From Candidatus Kuenenia stuttgartensis (GTDB lineage: Bacteria; Planctomycetota; Planctomycetia; Isosphaerales; Isosphaeraceae): a DNA stretch of 8,047 bases. The stretch spans positions 1-8,047 of the forward strand of contig CAMBZY010000133.1 in NCBI GenBank assembly GCA_945872325.1. The letters run 5' to 3'. Every line of letters starts with the position of its first letter. Positions within the stretch are counted from its first letter, which is position 1. The translations under genes and the position numbers were made by a program. Positions 1 through 6,457 of the stretch are shown here, in pieces. Under the pieces are notes generated by a model, which made no database searches, was not told the origin of the DNA, and saw nothing but the letters and a program-made list of their open reading frames with translations.

Positions 1-387
1 TGATTTTTGGATCATGGTCATGGTGCATTCCTGGGTTGAATGATACAGGATCAAATAGGGATTAGAGCTTTTCTTAAAGCTATTGTGGTTGGTCAGGGTA
101 TGGATCGTCAAACAATATTTTTTGGGCTTAATTTAACATGGGCGTCAACCAGATCAGTTACACAGCGAGCGACTTGAGTTTAACGACTGGCAGATGAAAA
201 TCTGGGCGTTTTTCTAGGCGTTGGATTTGATCGGATTGAGTCTATAACATGAGCATGCTCAGAAGCATATTTCTGTAGGCATGGTCCCCTGACCAGGCGT
301 TTTTTTTGCCATCTCAAAGGGTTTAGTTAGAACTAATTGTGCAGTAGACCTTTGTGGCTCATAAAACGGTAATTCGCAAAACTAGAT
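1..387. other. Non-coding AT-rich spacer left of the complex III operon
   Basis: I found no convincing gene on either strand; every frame is broken by stops and no start has a good ribosome binding site. It holds small structures only: an AGCTTT/AAAGCT stem at 66-81, a 10-bp palindrome GAGCATGCTC at 251-260, and a 5-bp stem TGGTC/GACCA at 282-295 followed by GGCG and a run of eight T at 300-307. The last could be a weak plus-strand terminator for a gene left of the window, but the stem is short. A gene entering from the left could end or begin in the first 65 bases without being recognisable. Confidence 0.55.
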
Positions 388-420
388 AAAAATGACGCCA
401 GAGTTCATAACTCTGGCGTC
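388..420 (-). terminator. Rho-independent terminator of the Rieske/cytochrome b-c operon
   Basis: A perfect 12-bp stem (GACGCCAGAGTT, 394-405, and its exact complement, 409-420) encloses a 3-nt loop. Read on the minus strand, the hairpin is followed by ATTTTTA (A-run 388-392 on the plus strand). It starts about 40 nt after the cytochrome b-c stop codon, where a terminator for that minus-strand operon should be. On the plus strand the hairpin is followed by CATCGC with no T-run, so it is probably one-directional. Confidence 0.88.
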
Positions 421-460
421 CATCGCTTAAAAGTCTGTCCTACATCAGATCAGGTCCAAC

Positions 461-2293
461 TCAGTGTGAGCCGGCCTTTTCTGATTCCACTGGATTGGGA
501 ATATAATCTCCCTTTAGCAGTTTCATCAGGACATTCATTTCGCGGTCGGGTAGCTCGGTTTCGTCGAAGCCTGGCATTTGATCCTTGGCTTCAAGGAACC
601 CGTAGCGGTCAGCAGCATTTGGATGACGGATCATTCGATCAGTCCAGCGGACACTTCCCCAGCCAAACAGGTTCGGAGCCTCTTCCTCGCCGCCTTCGCC
701 TAAAGCCCCACCGGGATCAACCGTGTGGCAACGTCCGCAATCTTTCTTGAAAAGTTCCAGGCCAGGGTGCTTGGCAACTTCTTCTTTACTCAGCCAGTCT
801 TCTACGGTTTCGTCGTCAGCAATCTTGGCAAAAGTTGCGACGAAGTCCGCGACCTTATCGAGTTCATCCGGCTTGAGCTTGGAAGTTTTCTTCCAGCGTT
901 TCATGCCCCCACATTGAGGTGTGGTGCCGAAATATTTCACGTCGTCAGGGTTCGCCAAAAGGCCACGCACCCAGTTTCTCGAGCCGAAACCGGAGAGGTC
1001 GGAGGCCACCTGTTTGGTCATGGCCAACTTGCCGTCCTTCCCGCGTTCCATCACGCCTTTACCATTCATGTAGTGACAGGACAAGCACTTCTGTTCGAGA
1101 ATCTGCATGCCTGTGTGCAATGGATCGTTCAGCAGAACGTATCGTGAACCCTCTGGAGGCACACCTGCTTTCGGGTGACCTGCCAGAAAGAGGGCTCTTT
1201 GGCGTGCCACATCGGCTTTTTTACGACTGACCTGAAAGTCCGCGTTGCCAGAGTCCTCTTTCATCGCTTCCATCGTCAGCAGGCCGGCAATTCCGGTTAG
1301 CCCGAAGACCAGTCCACAGGCCAGGAAGTGAGCCAGTTTGCGTGGAATGAGCCTCTCAAGCAGAGGAAAAGCGAACAGGGCCGCAACGATTGCGCCGGGC
1401 ACAATGATCGCGCCGATGATCTCATTCTCGCCTGCAAAGGCTGGATTTTTAAGGAGTTGGAACAGGCTCAGGAAATACCATTCCGGGCGGGCTGGATAGT
1501 CGCTAGAACTTGGTTCGGCAGGAGCGTCGAGTGGGGCACCCCGCTCCGCAATTGCGAAGAAGGCGACCACGCCTACCACGGCCACGCTAGCCACTGTGTC
1601 CATGAAGACTTGCTTGGGCCAGAATGGTTCGGAGCCAGTCGCTTTTTTGGGAGCAGTTACACCGTGGCGACGAAACACCATGATGTGGGCGGCCAGAGTT
1701 AGAACCAGAAGTCCTGGAAGTACACCGACGTGGATCCCAAAGAACCTGGTCAGTGTCTGGTTGCCGTATTCGCTGCCACCGACGACCACTTTTTGAACCT
1801 CAGCGCCCACCAAAGGCGTTATGCCCATGATGTTTGTGGCGACCTTTGTGGCCCAGTATCCTTTTTGATCCCACGGCAGTAGATAGCCCGTCAAGCTGAA
1901 GCCAAGGGTGATGAACAGAAGAATCATGCCGAGCCACCAGTTGACTTCACGAGGTGCTCGATATGCTCCTGCCACAAGAACTTGAATCAAGTGAAGGAAT
2001 AGGAGAATGACCATGGCCTGAGCGCCGAAGTGGTGCATGCCCCGCACGAACCATCCGCCGACCATCTCATAGCTGATAAAATAGACGGAACCCCATGCTG
2101 TAGAGGAGCTTGGGCTATAGGCTGTCATCAGGAAGATGCCAGTGACCAGTTGCATCATGAAGGCTGTTGTGACGGCCGAACCAAAAACATACTTCCAGCG
2201 AGCCCCACCTTTGACGGGTTCGTCGAGGGTTTCGCTGATGAGGTGTTTGTAGCCGGTCCGGTTATCGAGCCAGTCGGAAAGTTGCTTAAGCAA
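461..2293 (-). CDS. Cytochrome b6/subunit IV fused to a di-haem cytochrome c (quinol:cytochrome c oxidoreductase subunit)
   Basis: This is the membrane core of complex III: it oxidises quinol, moves electrons across the membrane through two b haems, and exports them to fused c haems. With the TTG start at 2293 the protein is 610 residues. Haem-b ligands are His87/His101 (14 apart, helix B) and His188/His203 (15 apart, helix D); the 15-residue spacing is the b6 pattern. The Qo motif PEWY is at 270-273. About seven membrane helices lie within roughly residues 35-345, matching b6 (four) plus subunit IV (three). The C-terminal third carries two CxxCH sites, CLSCH (403-407) and CGRCH (519-523), with Met464 and Met573 as plausible distal ligands. 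The position equivalent to the haem-ci cysteine of b6 is Val, so haem ci is not expected. In-frame ATGs exist at 2356 and 2449, but they add a non-conserved extension inside the Rieske gene, and the 2356 ATG lacks a Shine-Dalgarno sequence. The TTG start overlaps the Rieske stop by 8 nt and gives His numbering one off from plant b6. The family call is near certain; the start is likely. Confidence 0.93.
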   Translation of the reverse strand: MLKQLSDWLDNRTGYKHLISETLDEPVKGGARWKYVFGSAVTTAFMMQLVTGIFLMTAYSPSSSTAWGSVYFISYEMVGGWFVRGMHHFGAQAMVILLFLHLIQVLVAGAYRAPREVNWWLGMILLFITLGFSLTGYLLPWDQKGYWATKVATNIMGITPLVGAEVQKVVVGGSEYGNQTLTRFFGIHVGVLPGLLVLTLAAHIMVFRRHGVTAPKKATGSEPFWPKQVFMDTVASVAVVGVVAFFAIAERGAPLDAPAEPSSSDYPARPEWYFLSLFQLLKNPAFAGENEIIGAIIVPGAIVAALFAFPLLERLIPRKLAHFLACGLVFGLTGIAGLLTMEAMKEDSGNADFQVSRKKADVARQRALFLAGHPKAGVPPEGSRYVLLNDPLHTGMQILEQKCLSCHYMNGKGVMERGKDGKLAMTKQVASDLSGFGSRNWVRGLLANPDDVKYFGTTPQCGGMKRWKKTSKLKPDELDKVADFVATFAKIADDETVEDWLSKEEVAKHPGLELFKKDCGRCHTVDPGGALGEGGEEEAPNLFGWGSVRWTDRMIRHPNAADRYGFLEAKDQMPGFDETELPDREMNVLMKLLKGDYIPNPVESEKAGSH

Positions 2294-2864
2294 GGGGGGA
2301 CTTCTCCGGAATGGCGGTGCGGAATCGTTCGAATTTGACACGAATTTCAGGGTCATCGCTTGCGGGCGACTTTTTGAGGTCCACCGTGAGTGAGTCCATT
2401 GCGCGTGGAGGAACTTCGTTCTTCGGTTTGCCGTCGAGGCTGAAGGCACTGGTGTGGCATGGACAGAAGAAAGAACTGCCGTCAGGGCCGAGGCTTACAG
2501 CGCAGCCAAGGTGAGGGCATTCTGCCGAGAAAGCCTCGACTTTTTCGCCTTTTTTCACCAGCCAGACCGAGCCGATTGGTTCTTCAGGATATTGGACCCA
2601 GGCATCTTTAGTCTTTCCCAGGACAGGGAAAACGCGGGGGATACCTTCTTGTAGGTCAGAAATTTTTGCGAGTGTCTGGAATCCATCGCTCGTGGAATCG
2701 CTGTCCTCTGTGGCAGACTTTTTGAGGATTGGGGAGAGGATGAAACCGACCCCTGGGATTGTCAGAATGGCTCCAATAATTGAGCCAAGGACAATCGAGC
2801 CGATTTTATGAAACGAACGCCTGTTAGGTTCGATCAATGGTATCTCTTTGGGTGTTTCACCCAC
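2286..2864 (-). CDS. Rieske iron-sulfur protein of complex III
   Basis: This 192-residue protein takes one electron from quinol at the Qo site of cytochrome b and passes it to cytochrome c through a [2Fe-2S] cluster outside the membrane. The N-terminus has a twin-arginine-like motif NRRSFHK (14-20) followed by a hydrophobic segment (about 21-47), as in Tat-exported, membrane-anchored Rieske proteins. The cluster boxes are CPHLGC (116-121) and CPCHTSAF (134-141): ligands Cys116, His118, Cys134, His137, with Cys121-Cys136 as the expected disulfide. The Ser that hydrogen-bonds the cluster is kept (Ser139), but the Tyr two residues later in mitochondrial and plastid Rieske proteins is Phe141, and the usual Gly after the second His is Thr138. 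The start is a GTG with GGAGG 5 nt upstream. It is the first gene of the operon with cytochrome b-c, which it overlaps by a few bases. Names in use include qcrA and petA. Confidence 0.95.
   Translation of the reverse strand: MGETPKEIPLIEPNRRSFHKIGSIVLGSIIGAILTIPGVGFILSPILKKSATEDSDSTSDGFQTLAKISDLQEGIPRVFPVLGKTKDAWVQYPEEPIGSVWLVKKGEKVEAFSAECPHLGCAVSLGPDGSSFFCPCHTSAFSLDGKPKNEVPPRAMDSLTVDLKKSPASDDPEIRVKFERFRTAIPEKSPLA
2301..2307 (-). promoter_or_regulatory. Shine-Dalgarno supporting a TTG start for cytochrome b-c
   Basis: On the minus strand GGAGAAG lies here, its GGAG core 10 nt before the TTG at 2293-2291. It sits in the last codons of the Rieske gene, whose TAA stop (2288-2286) is just past the TTG, so translational coupling is likely. 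No comparable site precedes the upstream in-frame ATG at 2356. Confidence 0.55.
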
Positions 2865-2869
2865 GGGAG

Positions 2870-2874
2870 CCTCC
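2870..2874 (-). promoter_or_regulatory. Ribosome binding site fixing the GTG start of the Rieske gene
   Basis: A full GGAGG on the minus strand with a 5-nt spacer to the GTG at 2864-2862. The nearest ATG upstream (2881-2879) is out of frame, so this site decides the start. Confidence 0.7.
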
Positions 2875-2963
2875 GTTTCATGATCAATGGATAGAAGGAT
2901 GAAGCTGGATTCGTCGGGCGGATGTCCGGATGTTGGTAGGAATCCTGGCGGGCTTATCCGATA

Positions 2964-2992
2964 AACATAGTCGTTTTTGGATCACAAATCAA
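2964..2992 (-). promoter_or_regulatory. Possible sigma-70-type promoter of the Rieske/cytochrome b-c operon
   Basis: On the minus strand TTGATT (2992-2987) and TATGTT (2969-2964) are separated by 17 nt, each matching four of six consensus bases. This would give a leader of roughly 90-95 nt before the GTG start. The leader contains a direct repeat, CGGATGT at 2919-2925 and 2927-2933 on the plus strand. Planctomycete promoter consensus is poorly defined, so this is only a candidate. Confidence 0.3.
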
Positions 2993-3445
2993 CTCATTTG
3001 GAGCGAGTCATGAGAGAAACACCATGTTCTGGATAACAAAGTCCAATTTTAACAGGTGTTGGTTTGGAAATCCACCAATCTAAACCACGTTCCTTTTGTA
3101 AAAAGAATTTTTCTAAGATGAAGCTATCCAAAGGGACAGCCCACACCAGCCAGAACCTAATGTGAGTGAGTCGCAAAAAAACTTTCTGGCGAGTGTCAGA
3201 TTTTGCTTGCGTTGAACTTGACATAATCGTTATAGTCTGCGTTGTTGATCCAACCCATACGAACAGTACATTGATATCCCTCCTCAGCTTCGCTCATACC
3301 TATCCGGCGATTCGAATGGTTGGTTCGGCTCAAGGTGGATTCTGCAGGATGCGACTCATGGATTGAGTAGCCGCTTGCCCGTCCTTGATTCATGGATGAA
3401 ACTGCAGCATAGATCGAACTACGATTTGGAAAGGATGCCAACGTT
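2993..3445. other. Intergenic spacer between divergent complex III operon and amidotransferase-like gene
   Basis: No gene is supported here. Two short minus-strand open frames (2994-3224 and 3196-3510) overlap each other, resemble nothing I recognise and lack good start signals. On the plus strand a perfect TTGACA lies at 3218-3223, but the hexamer 17 nt on (GTTGTT) is a poor -10. TATAGT at 3231-3236 is a better -10, with TTGCGT 18 nt before it (3207-3212). Either could serve the gene at 3446, leaving a leader of about 200 nt. A short stem ACTCA/TGAGT lies at 3354-3368. Confidence 0.45.
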
Positions 3446-4210
3446 ATGAGGGAAAAGAACCGACCATTGATCGGTATTAACACCGATTTTGTGGTAACCT
3501 CCAAGCACAAAATGCCCCATAGCTTTATGCGATCCGGTTATTATGACTGCATCGCGGCCTCGGGCGGCATTCCAGTGCTGATTCCTCCGTTGACCAAAGA
3601 CACCGATCTGAACCCGCTTCTGGATCGGCTCGATGGTATTGTTTTGACAGGCGGCGATGACCTTGACCCTCGCAAGATGGGCCTTCCTCATCACCCTTCC
3701 GTGAAAAAAATTGAAGAGCGACGCGAGATGGCTGACAGGCTTCTCGTCCGACTCTGTCAACAACGCAAAATGCCGACCCTGGGGATTGGGCTTGGCATGC
3801 AGGAAATCAATTTCTTTCTGGGTGGACAGCTTTATATCCACCTTCCCGAGGAATATCCTCGCGGACTGCCTCACAACGACATCAATGGAGGAGTCCACAG
3901 GCACGTTGTCCATCCTGTGAAAAAGACTCTGTTCGAAGAGATTTACGGCTCCGATGAAATGCATGTCAACAGCATGCACCACATGGGTGTGAAGAAACTG
4001 GCCCCTAACTTCGTCGCAGCAGCCCTTGCTGTAGATGGACTTGTGGAAGCCATGGTTTATGATCAGCCTGACTGGTGGTGCGTGGGCGTTCAGTGGCATC
4101 CAGAAGCCGATGGACTGATCTCACTCGATACCCAACTGCTCGAAGCTTTTGTCGAGGCTTCAGCCAATTATCGCGCCAAGCCACAATTGAAGCTGGCCAA
4201 AGCCGGCTGA
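3446..4210 (+). CDS. Class I glutamine amidotransferase-like protein (PuuD/peptidase C26 family) lacking the nucleophilic Cys
   Basis: This 254-residue protein has the whole fold of the gamma-glutamyl-GABA hydrolase (PuuD) family, whose members hydrolyse gamma-glutamyl bonds in the cytoplasm. Family landmarks in order: PLIGI (7-11), SGGIPVLIPP (39-48), TGGDDLDP (68-75, the TGGxDxxP loop), the nucleophile elbow (113-119), LGGQLY (125-130), VNSMHH (174-179) and GVQWHPE (214-220). The catalytic His218 and Glu220 are present, but the elbow reads GIGLGMQ where the family has GICRGxQ: codon 115 (3788-3790) is GGG, Gly instead of Cys, and the next Arg is Leu. Cys104 lies too far upstream to substitute. 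The reading frame is intact and otherwise well conserved, which argues against a decaying gene. Such a protein could not act by the standard cysteine mechanism; binding, regulatory or altered chemistry is possible. ATG has AAGGA 10 nt upstream. It stands alone, followed by a strong terminator. Confidence 0.9.
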   Translation: MREKNRPLIGINTDFVVTSKHKMPHSFMRSGYYDCIAASGGIPVLIPPLTKDTDLNPLLDRLDGIVLTGGDDLDPRKMGLPHHPSVKKIEERREMADRLLVRLCQQRKMPTLGIGLGMQEINFFLGGQLYIHLPEEYPRGLPHNDINGGVHRHVVHPVKKTLFEEIYGSDEMHVNSMHHMGVKKLAPNFVAAALAVDGLVEAMVYDQPDWWCVGVQWHPEADGLISLDTQLLEAFVEASANYRAKPQLKLAKAG

Positions 4211-4263
4211 TACGCTGGAATCGTCAAAGATTTCTGCGATTTGTTCCAACTCACGAACGACTC

Positions 4264-4300
4264 AAAGCCACACCGGAATTCAATTCCGGGGTGGCTTTTT
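4264..4300 (+). terminator. Rho-independent terminator of the amidotransferase-like gene
   Basis: Two 17-nt arms, 4264-4280 (AAAGCCACACCGGAATT) and 4282-4298, are complementary except for one A/G mismatch and flank a single C, so the working loop takes in the A/T bases at the tip. The plus-strand arm ends in a T-run (4296-4300). It lies 54 nt after the stop at 4210 and between convergent genes. On the minus strand it is followed only by TTTGAG, so termination of the DUF1080 transcript here would be weaker. Confidence 0.88.
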
Positions 4301-4343
4301 CGTGTCGATGACTCTTGTGCGGATCTGAAAAAACTCGAAACAG

Positions 4344-5132
4344 TCAGTCTTTCAGTTCCTTGATTTCCACCTTGCGGAACTCAATCGGATGACTTTCGGC
4401 CTGAAGTGAGAGCCATCCGCCTTTAAGAGCCAACTCTTTTCGAGCAGATTCTGGCATATTCTTGACGTTCTTATCTTTTGGATCAAGCTGGGTTTTGGTG
4501 TATTCGATCACGGTTTTGCCGTCCACAATGTGGCGGATCACGTTGTCTCCATGAACTTCCACCTCGGCCGTCACCCATTGATCGCCGTCGTAGGTTTTTG
4601 ACGTGGATGTGGTGCAGTGTTGGGTGTGGAGCTTATCCTTATAGACCACGTGCGTTCCCGGGGTGCAAAGGTTCAGGGTTGATCGCTCGCCTTTCCCAAG
4701 TCCTCCCAGAAACTGGACTTCGATCGAGACTGGGAAGTCTTGGCCGACCGTCATCGTCTTCGGATCCTGACAGTGAATCATGACCCCGCTGTTACGAGTC
4801 GCCCAGCCAGGTCCACCCTTGCACTGGTCACCCGTGAACCGGTACTCGATACGGAGGACGTAATTTGAGTAAGGTTTTTCGAAGAACAGGTGACCAAAAC
4901 GCTCTTTGAAATCGTCGTATTGATCGTAAGCGACTTTGATTACACCGTTTTCGACACGAAAAGTATGACGGCTGTCTTCACCGAACTTTTCACCGGTAAT
5001 TTTTGGGGTCCAGCCCGTCAGATCCTTACCATTAAAAAGCTGGACCCAGTCGTCGGCCTGAACATTTGCGAAGCTGGTGACAAGTAGCGCAACTGCCAAA
5101 CTACGAACAGTTGTGAGAAACCTTGGATACAT
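4344..5132 (-). CDS. Secreted DUF1080 / 3-keto-disaccharide hydrolase domain protein
   Basis: A 262-residue exported protein of the DUF1080 family (Pfam now calls it 3-keto-disaccharide hydrolase), very numerous in planctomycetes and linked to carbohydrate breakdown. A signal peptide is visible: basic start, hydrophobic core at about 11-20 and a likely cleavage after VQA (24-26). The mature part opens with the family hallmark LFNGKDLTGW (32-41), continues through ENGVIKV (61-67) and NSGVMIH (114-120), and ends with LSLQAESHPIEFRKVEIKEL (241-260), the typical last strand of this jelly-roll, lectin/glucanase-like fold. Four cysteines (104, 121, 156, 173) could pair in the periplasm. The ATG has AGGGA 8 nt upstream. 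It is a single domain without a CxxCH or dockerin partner. It is a single gene, convergent with the amidotransferase-like gene and divergent from the DUF1559 gene. The substrate cannot be read from the sequence. Confidence 0.9.
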   Translation of the reverse strand: MYPRFLTTVRSLAVALLVTSFANVQADDWVQLFNGKDLTGWTPKITGEKFGEDSRHTFRVENGVIKVAYDQYDDFKERFGHLFFEKPYSNYVLRIEYRFTGDQCKGGPGWATRNSGVMIHCQDPKTMTVGQDFPVSIEVQFLGGLGKGERSTLNLCTPGTHVVYKDKLHTQHCTTSTSKTYDGDQWVTAEVEVHGDNVIRHIVDGKTVIEYTKTQLDPKDKNVKNMPESARKELALKGGWLSLQAESHPIEFRKVEIKELKD

Positions 5133-5169
5133 GGCATGATTCCCTGATGTTTACGTGGTTGGTTGGACC

Positions 5170-5191
5170 GAAATCTGAGATAGAAATCTCA
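5170..5191 (-). repeat. Direct repeat and small hairpin in the DUF1080 leader
   Basis: GAAATCT occurs twice (5170-5176 and 5184-5190), 14 nt apart start to start, and overlaps a perfect 6-bp stem TGAGAT/ATCTCA (5176-5191) with loop AGAA. On the minus strand a TATATT (5214-5209) just upstream could be a -10 element, which would place the repeats at the 5' end of the DUF1080 transcript. No clear -35 is visible. It may be an operator or leader structure, or chance in AT-rich DNA. Confidence 0.3.
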
Positions 5192-5372
5192 CATCCGATT
5201 TGGAGGTGAATATATCAGAAACTGTCGCGGAAAGTGTTTTCTTCTTGCCAGATGGAATCCTCTTCTGTTACTTTTTGTGCTCAACAAGTTGTTCGTTTTG
5301 ACAGAATCTGGCTCTGTTACCTGGCAGGCCATAGTTGCTTAGATGGTTAGCAAGTTCTGATGCTGTCAGTGT

Positions 5373-5402
5373 TTGATAGACTTGCTCGATTGATCTTCTA
5401 GT
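5373..5402 (+). promoter_or_regulatory. Possible promoter of the DUF1559 gene
   Basis: TTGATA (5373-5378) and TCTAGT (5397-5402) are 18 nt apart, five and four consensus matches, about 30 nt before the start codon. A second TTGACA at 5298-5303 has no good -10 partner. A 5-bp inverted repeat TTGCT/AGCAA (5335-5353) lies just upstream. Weak evidence. Confidence 0.28.
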
Positions 5403-5432
5403 TTCGATTTCGTATGTTCACCGGAGGATTCC

Positions 5433-6434
5433 ATGAAAATCGCCATGCCTGATAAAACCCGTTTGCACCGTTCAGGCTTCACTTTGATCGAACTATTGGT
5501 CGTCATCGCAATCATCGCCGTGCTGATCTCGTTGCTCCTCCCTGCGGTGCAATCGGCTCGTGAAGCGGCTCGCCGCGCCCAGTGCATTAACAATATGAAG
5601 CAAATCGGCCTGGCCATGCACAATTACGAAAGCACGCATGGCAGCTTCGCGCCTGGTAAAAAAGGCTGTTGCTGGGGTACCTGGCCTGTCTTTATTCTGC
5701 CATATCTGGAGGCTGGGAATGCATTTAACGCATGGAATAACGTAGGCACTTACGATAATGCTGCAACCGACATGTTTCGATATTCCGGCGCAGGCAACTC
5801 CACTGTAACCACCACGAGAATCGCGGCTTATACTTGCCCTAGCGATACTCCAACAGCTGGTTTTGCGAATATTCAGTCGTACAATTACGCCGTGAATTTC
5901 GGAAATGTGACGCAGTCGCAAGCCGCCACTGCGAAAGACTGGCAAGGAAAGACCAGCTATTTTGGCGGGGCGCCGTTTTGCGATATCTATCCAAGAACCG
6001 TCAATGGGGTGACTGTCGGCTCGACGGTTTCTCAGTCAGGAACGATTGGAATCGCTCAGATTAGCGACGGAACTTCAAACACACTCATGGTTTCGGAAAT
6101 TGTGCAGGCTCAGGGCGGAGACCTCCGTGGATTTGTCCACTGGGGCGATGCATCTGCTTTTGAAACCCTTTTCAAGCCAAACGACCAAAATCCGGATGTG
6201 ATTTATACGATTGGCTATTGCAAGTATCCGTTGGGGAACAATCCACCTTGCGTGGCATCGGGGACTGGAAAACCGGCAAACAACTTCGGTTCGCGAAGTC
6301 GCCATCCAGGTGGCGTAAATACTCTGTTCTGCGATGGTTCAGTCAAATTTATGAAGAGTTCGATCGATACGCAGGTCTGGAGATCGCTCAGCACCACACG
6401 AGGCGGAGAAGTGATCAGCTCCGATGCTTATTGA
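5433..6434 (+). CDS. DUF1559 domain protein with type IV prepilin-like N-terminus and H-x9-DG motif
   Basis: A 333-residue member of the large planctomycete DUF1559 family (called SBP_bac_10 in older annotations). The N-terminus is a prepilin-type signal: a basic leader, then Gly15 followed by FTLIELLVVIAII (16-28), with Glu20 at the +5 position; a prepilin peptidase would cut after Gly15 and leave a hydrophobic helix (about 16-38). The conserved stretch after it (AREAARRAQCINNMKQIGLA, 42-61) is typical of the family, as is the start of the globular part with ILPYLE (88-93). The C-terminus has His291-x9-Asp301-Gly302 within HPGGVNTLFCDGSVKFM, the H-x9-DG signature. The protein is expected to be a pseudopilin-like, membrane- or surface-associated protein; the family's precise function is unknown. 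ATG is preceded by GGAGG with a 5-nt spacer. It is a single gene with a large inverted repeat and T-run downstream. Confidence 0.94.
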   Translation: MKIAMPDKTRLHRSGFTLIELLVVIAIIAVLISLLLPAVQSAREAARRAQCINNMKQIGLAMHNYESTHGSFAPGKKGCCWGTWPVFILPYLEAGNAFNAWNNVGTYDNAATDMFRYSGAGNSTVTTTRIAAYTCPSDTPTAGFANIQSYNYAVNFGNVTQSQAATAKDWQGKTSYFGGAPFCDIYPRTVNGVTVGSTVSQSGTIGIAQISDGTSNTLMVSEIVQAQGGDLRGFVHWGDASAFETLFKPNDQNPDVIYTIGYCKYPLGNNPPCVASGTGKPANNFGSRSRHPGGVNTLFCDGSVKFMKSSIDTQVWRSLSTTRGGEVISSDAY

Positions 6435-6457
6435 ATCTCAAATCTTCAAGAATTTTC

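Noticed and set aside
4..14. TTTTTGGATCA, repeated at 2974-2984 and so flanking the complex III operon
   Set aside because: An 11-bp exact match is expected several times by chance in 8 kb, and no longer similarity or mobile-element feature surrounds either copy.
281..307. Stem TGGTC/GACCA followed by T8 as a terminator
   Set aside because: The stem has only five pairs and GGCG intervenes before the T-run; no upstream gene is visible to be terminated, so I did not list it as a separate feature.
725..1147. 140-residue plus-strand open frame opposite the cytochrome c domain
   Set aside because: It lies antisense to the CxxCH-containing coding sequence and its translation is low in recognisable structure; it is a shadow frame.
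2356..2449. ATG starts upstream of the cytochrome b gene giving 631- or 662-residue forms
   Set aside because: They place a non-conserved extension in the Rieske coding region; the TTG at 2293 has a better ribosome binding site and b6-like residue numbering.
3196..3510. 104-residue minus-strand open frame crossing the start of the amidotransferase-like gene
   Set aside because: It begins inside the conserved plus-strand gene, has no recognisable motif and no ribosome binding site, and overlaps another short frame (2994-3224).
3419..4099. 226-residue minus-strand open frame opposite the amidotransferase-like gene
   Set aside because: It is the antisense of a clearly conserved coding gene, its translation resembles no family I know, and no start signal supports it.
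5493..5945. 150-residue minus-strand open frame opposite DUF1559
   Set aside because: The plus-strand gene has prepilin and H-x9-DG motifs, so the antisense frame is a by-product of codon bias.
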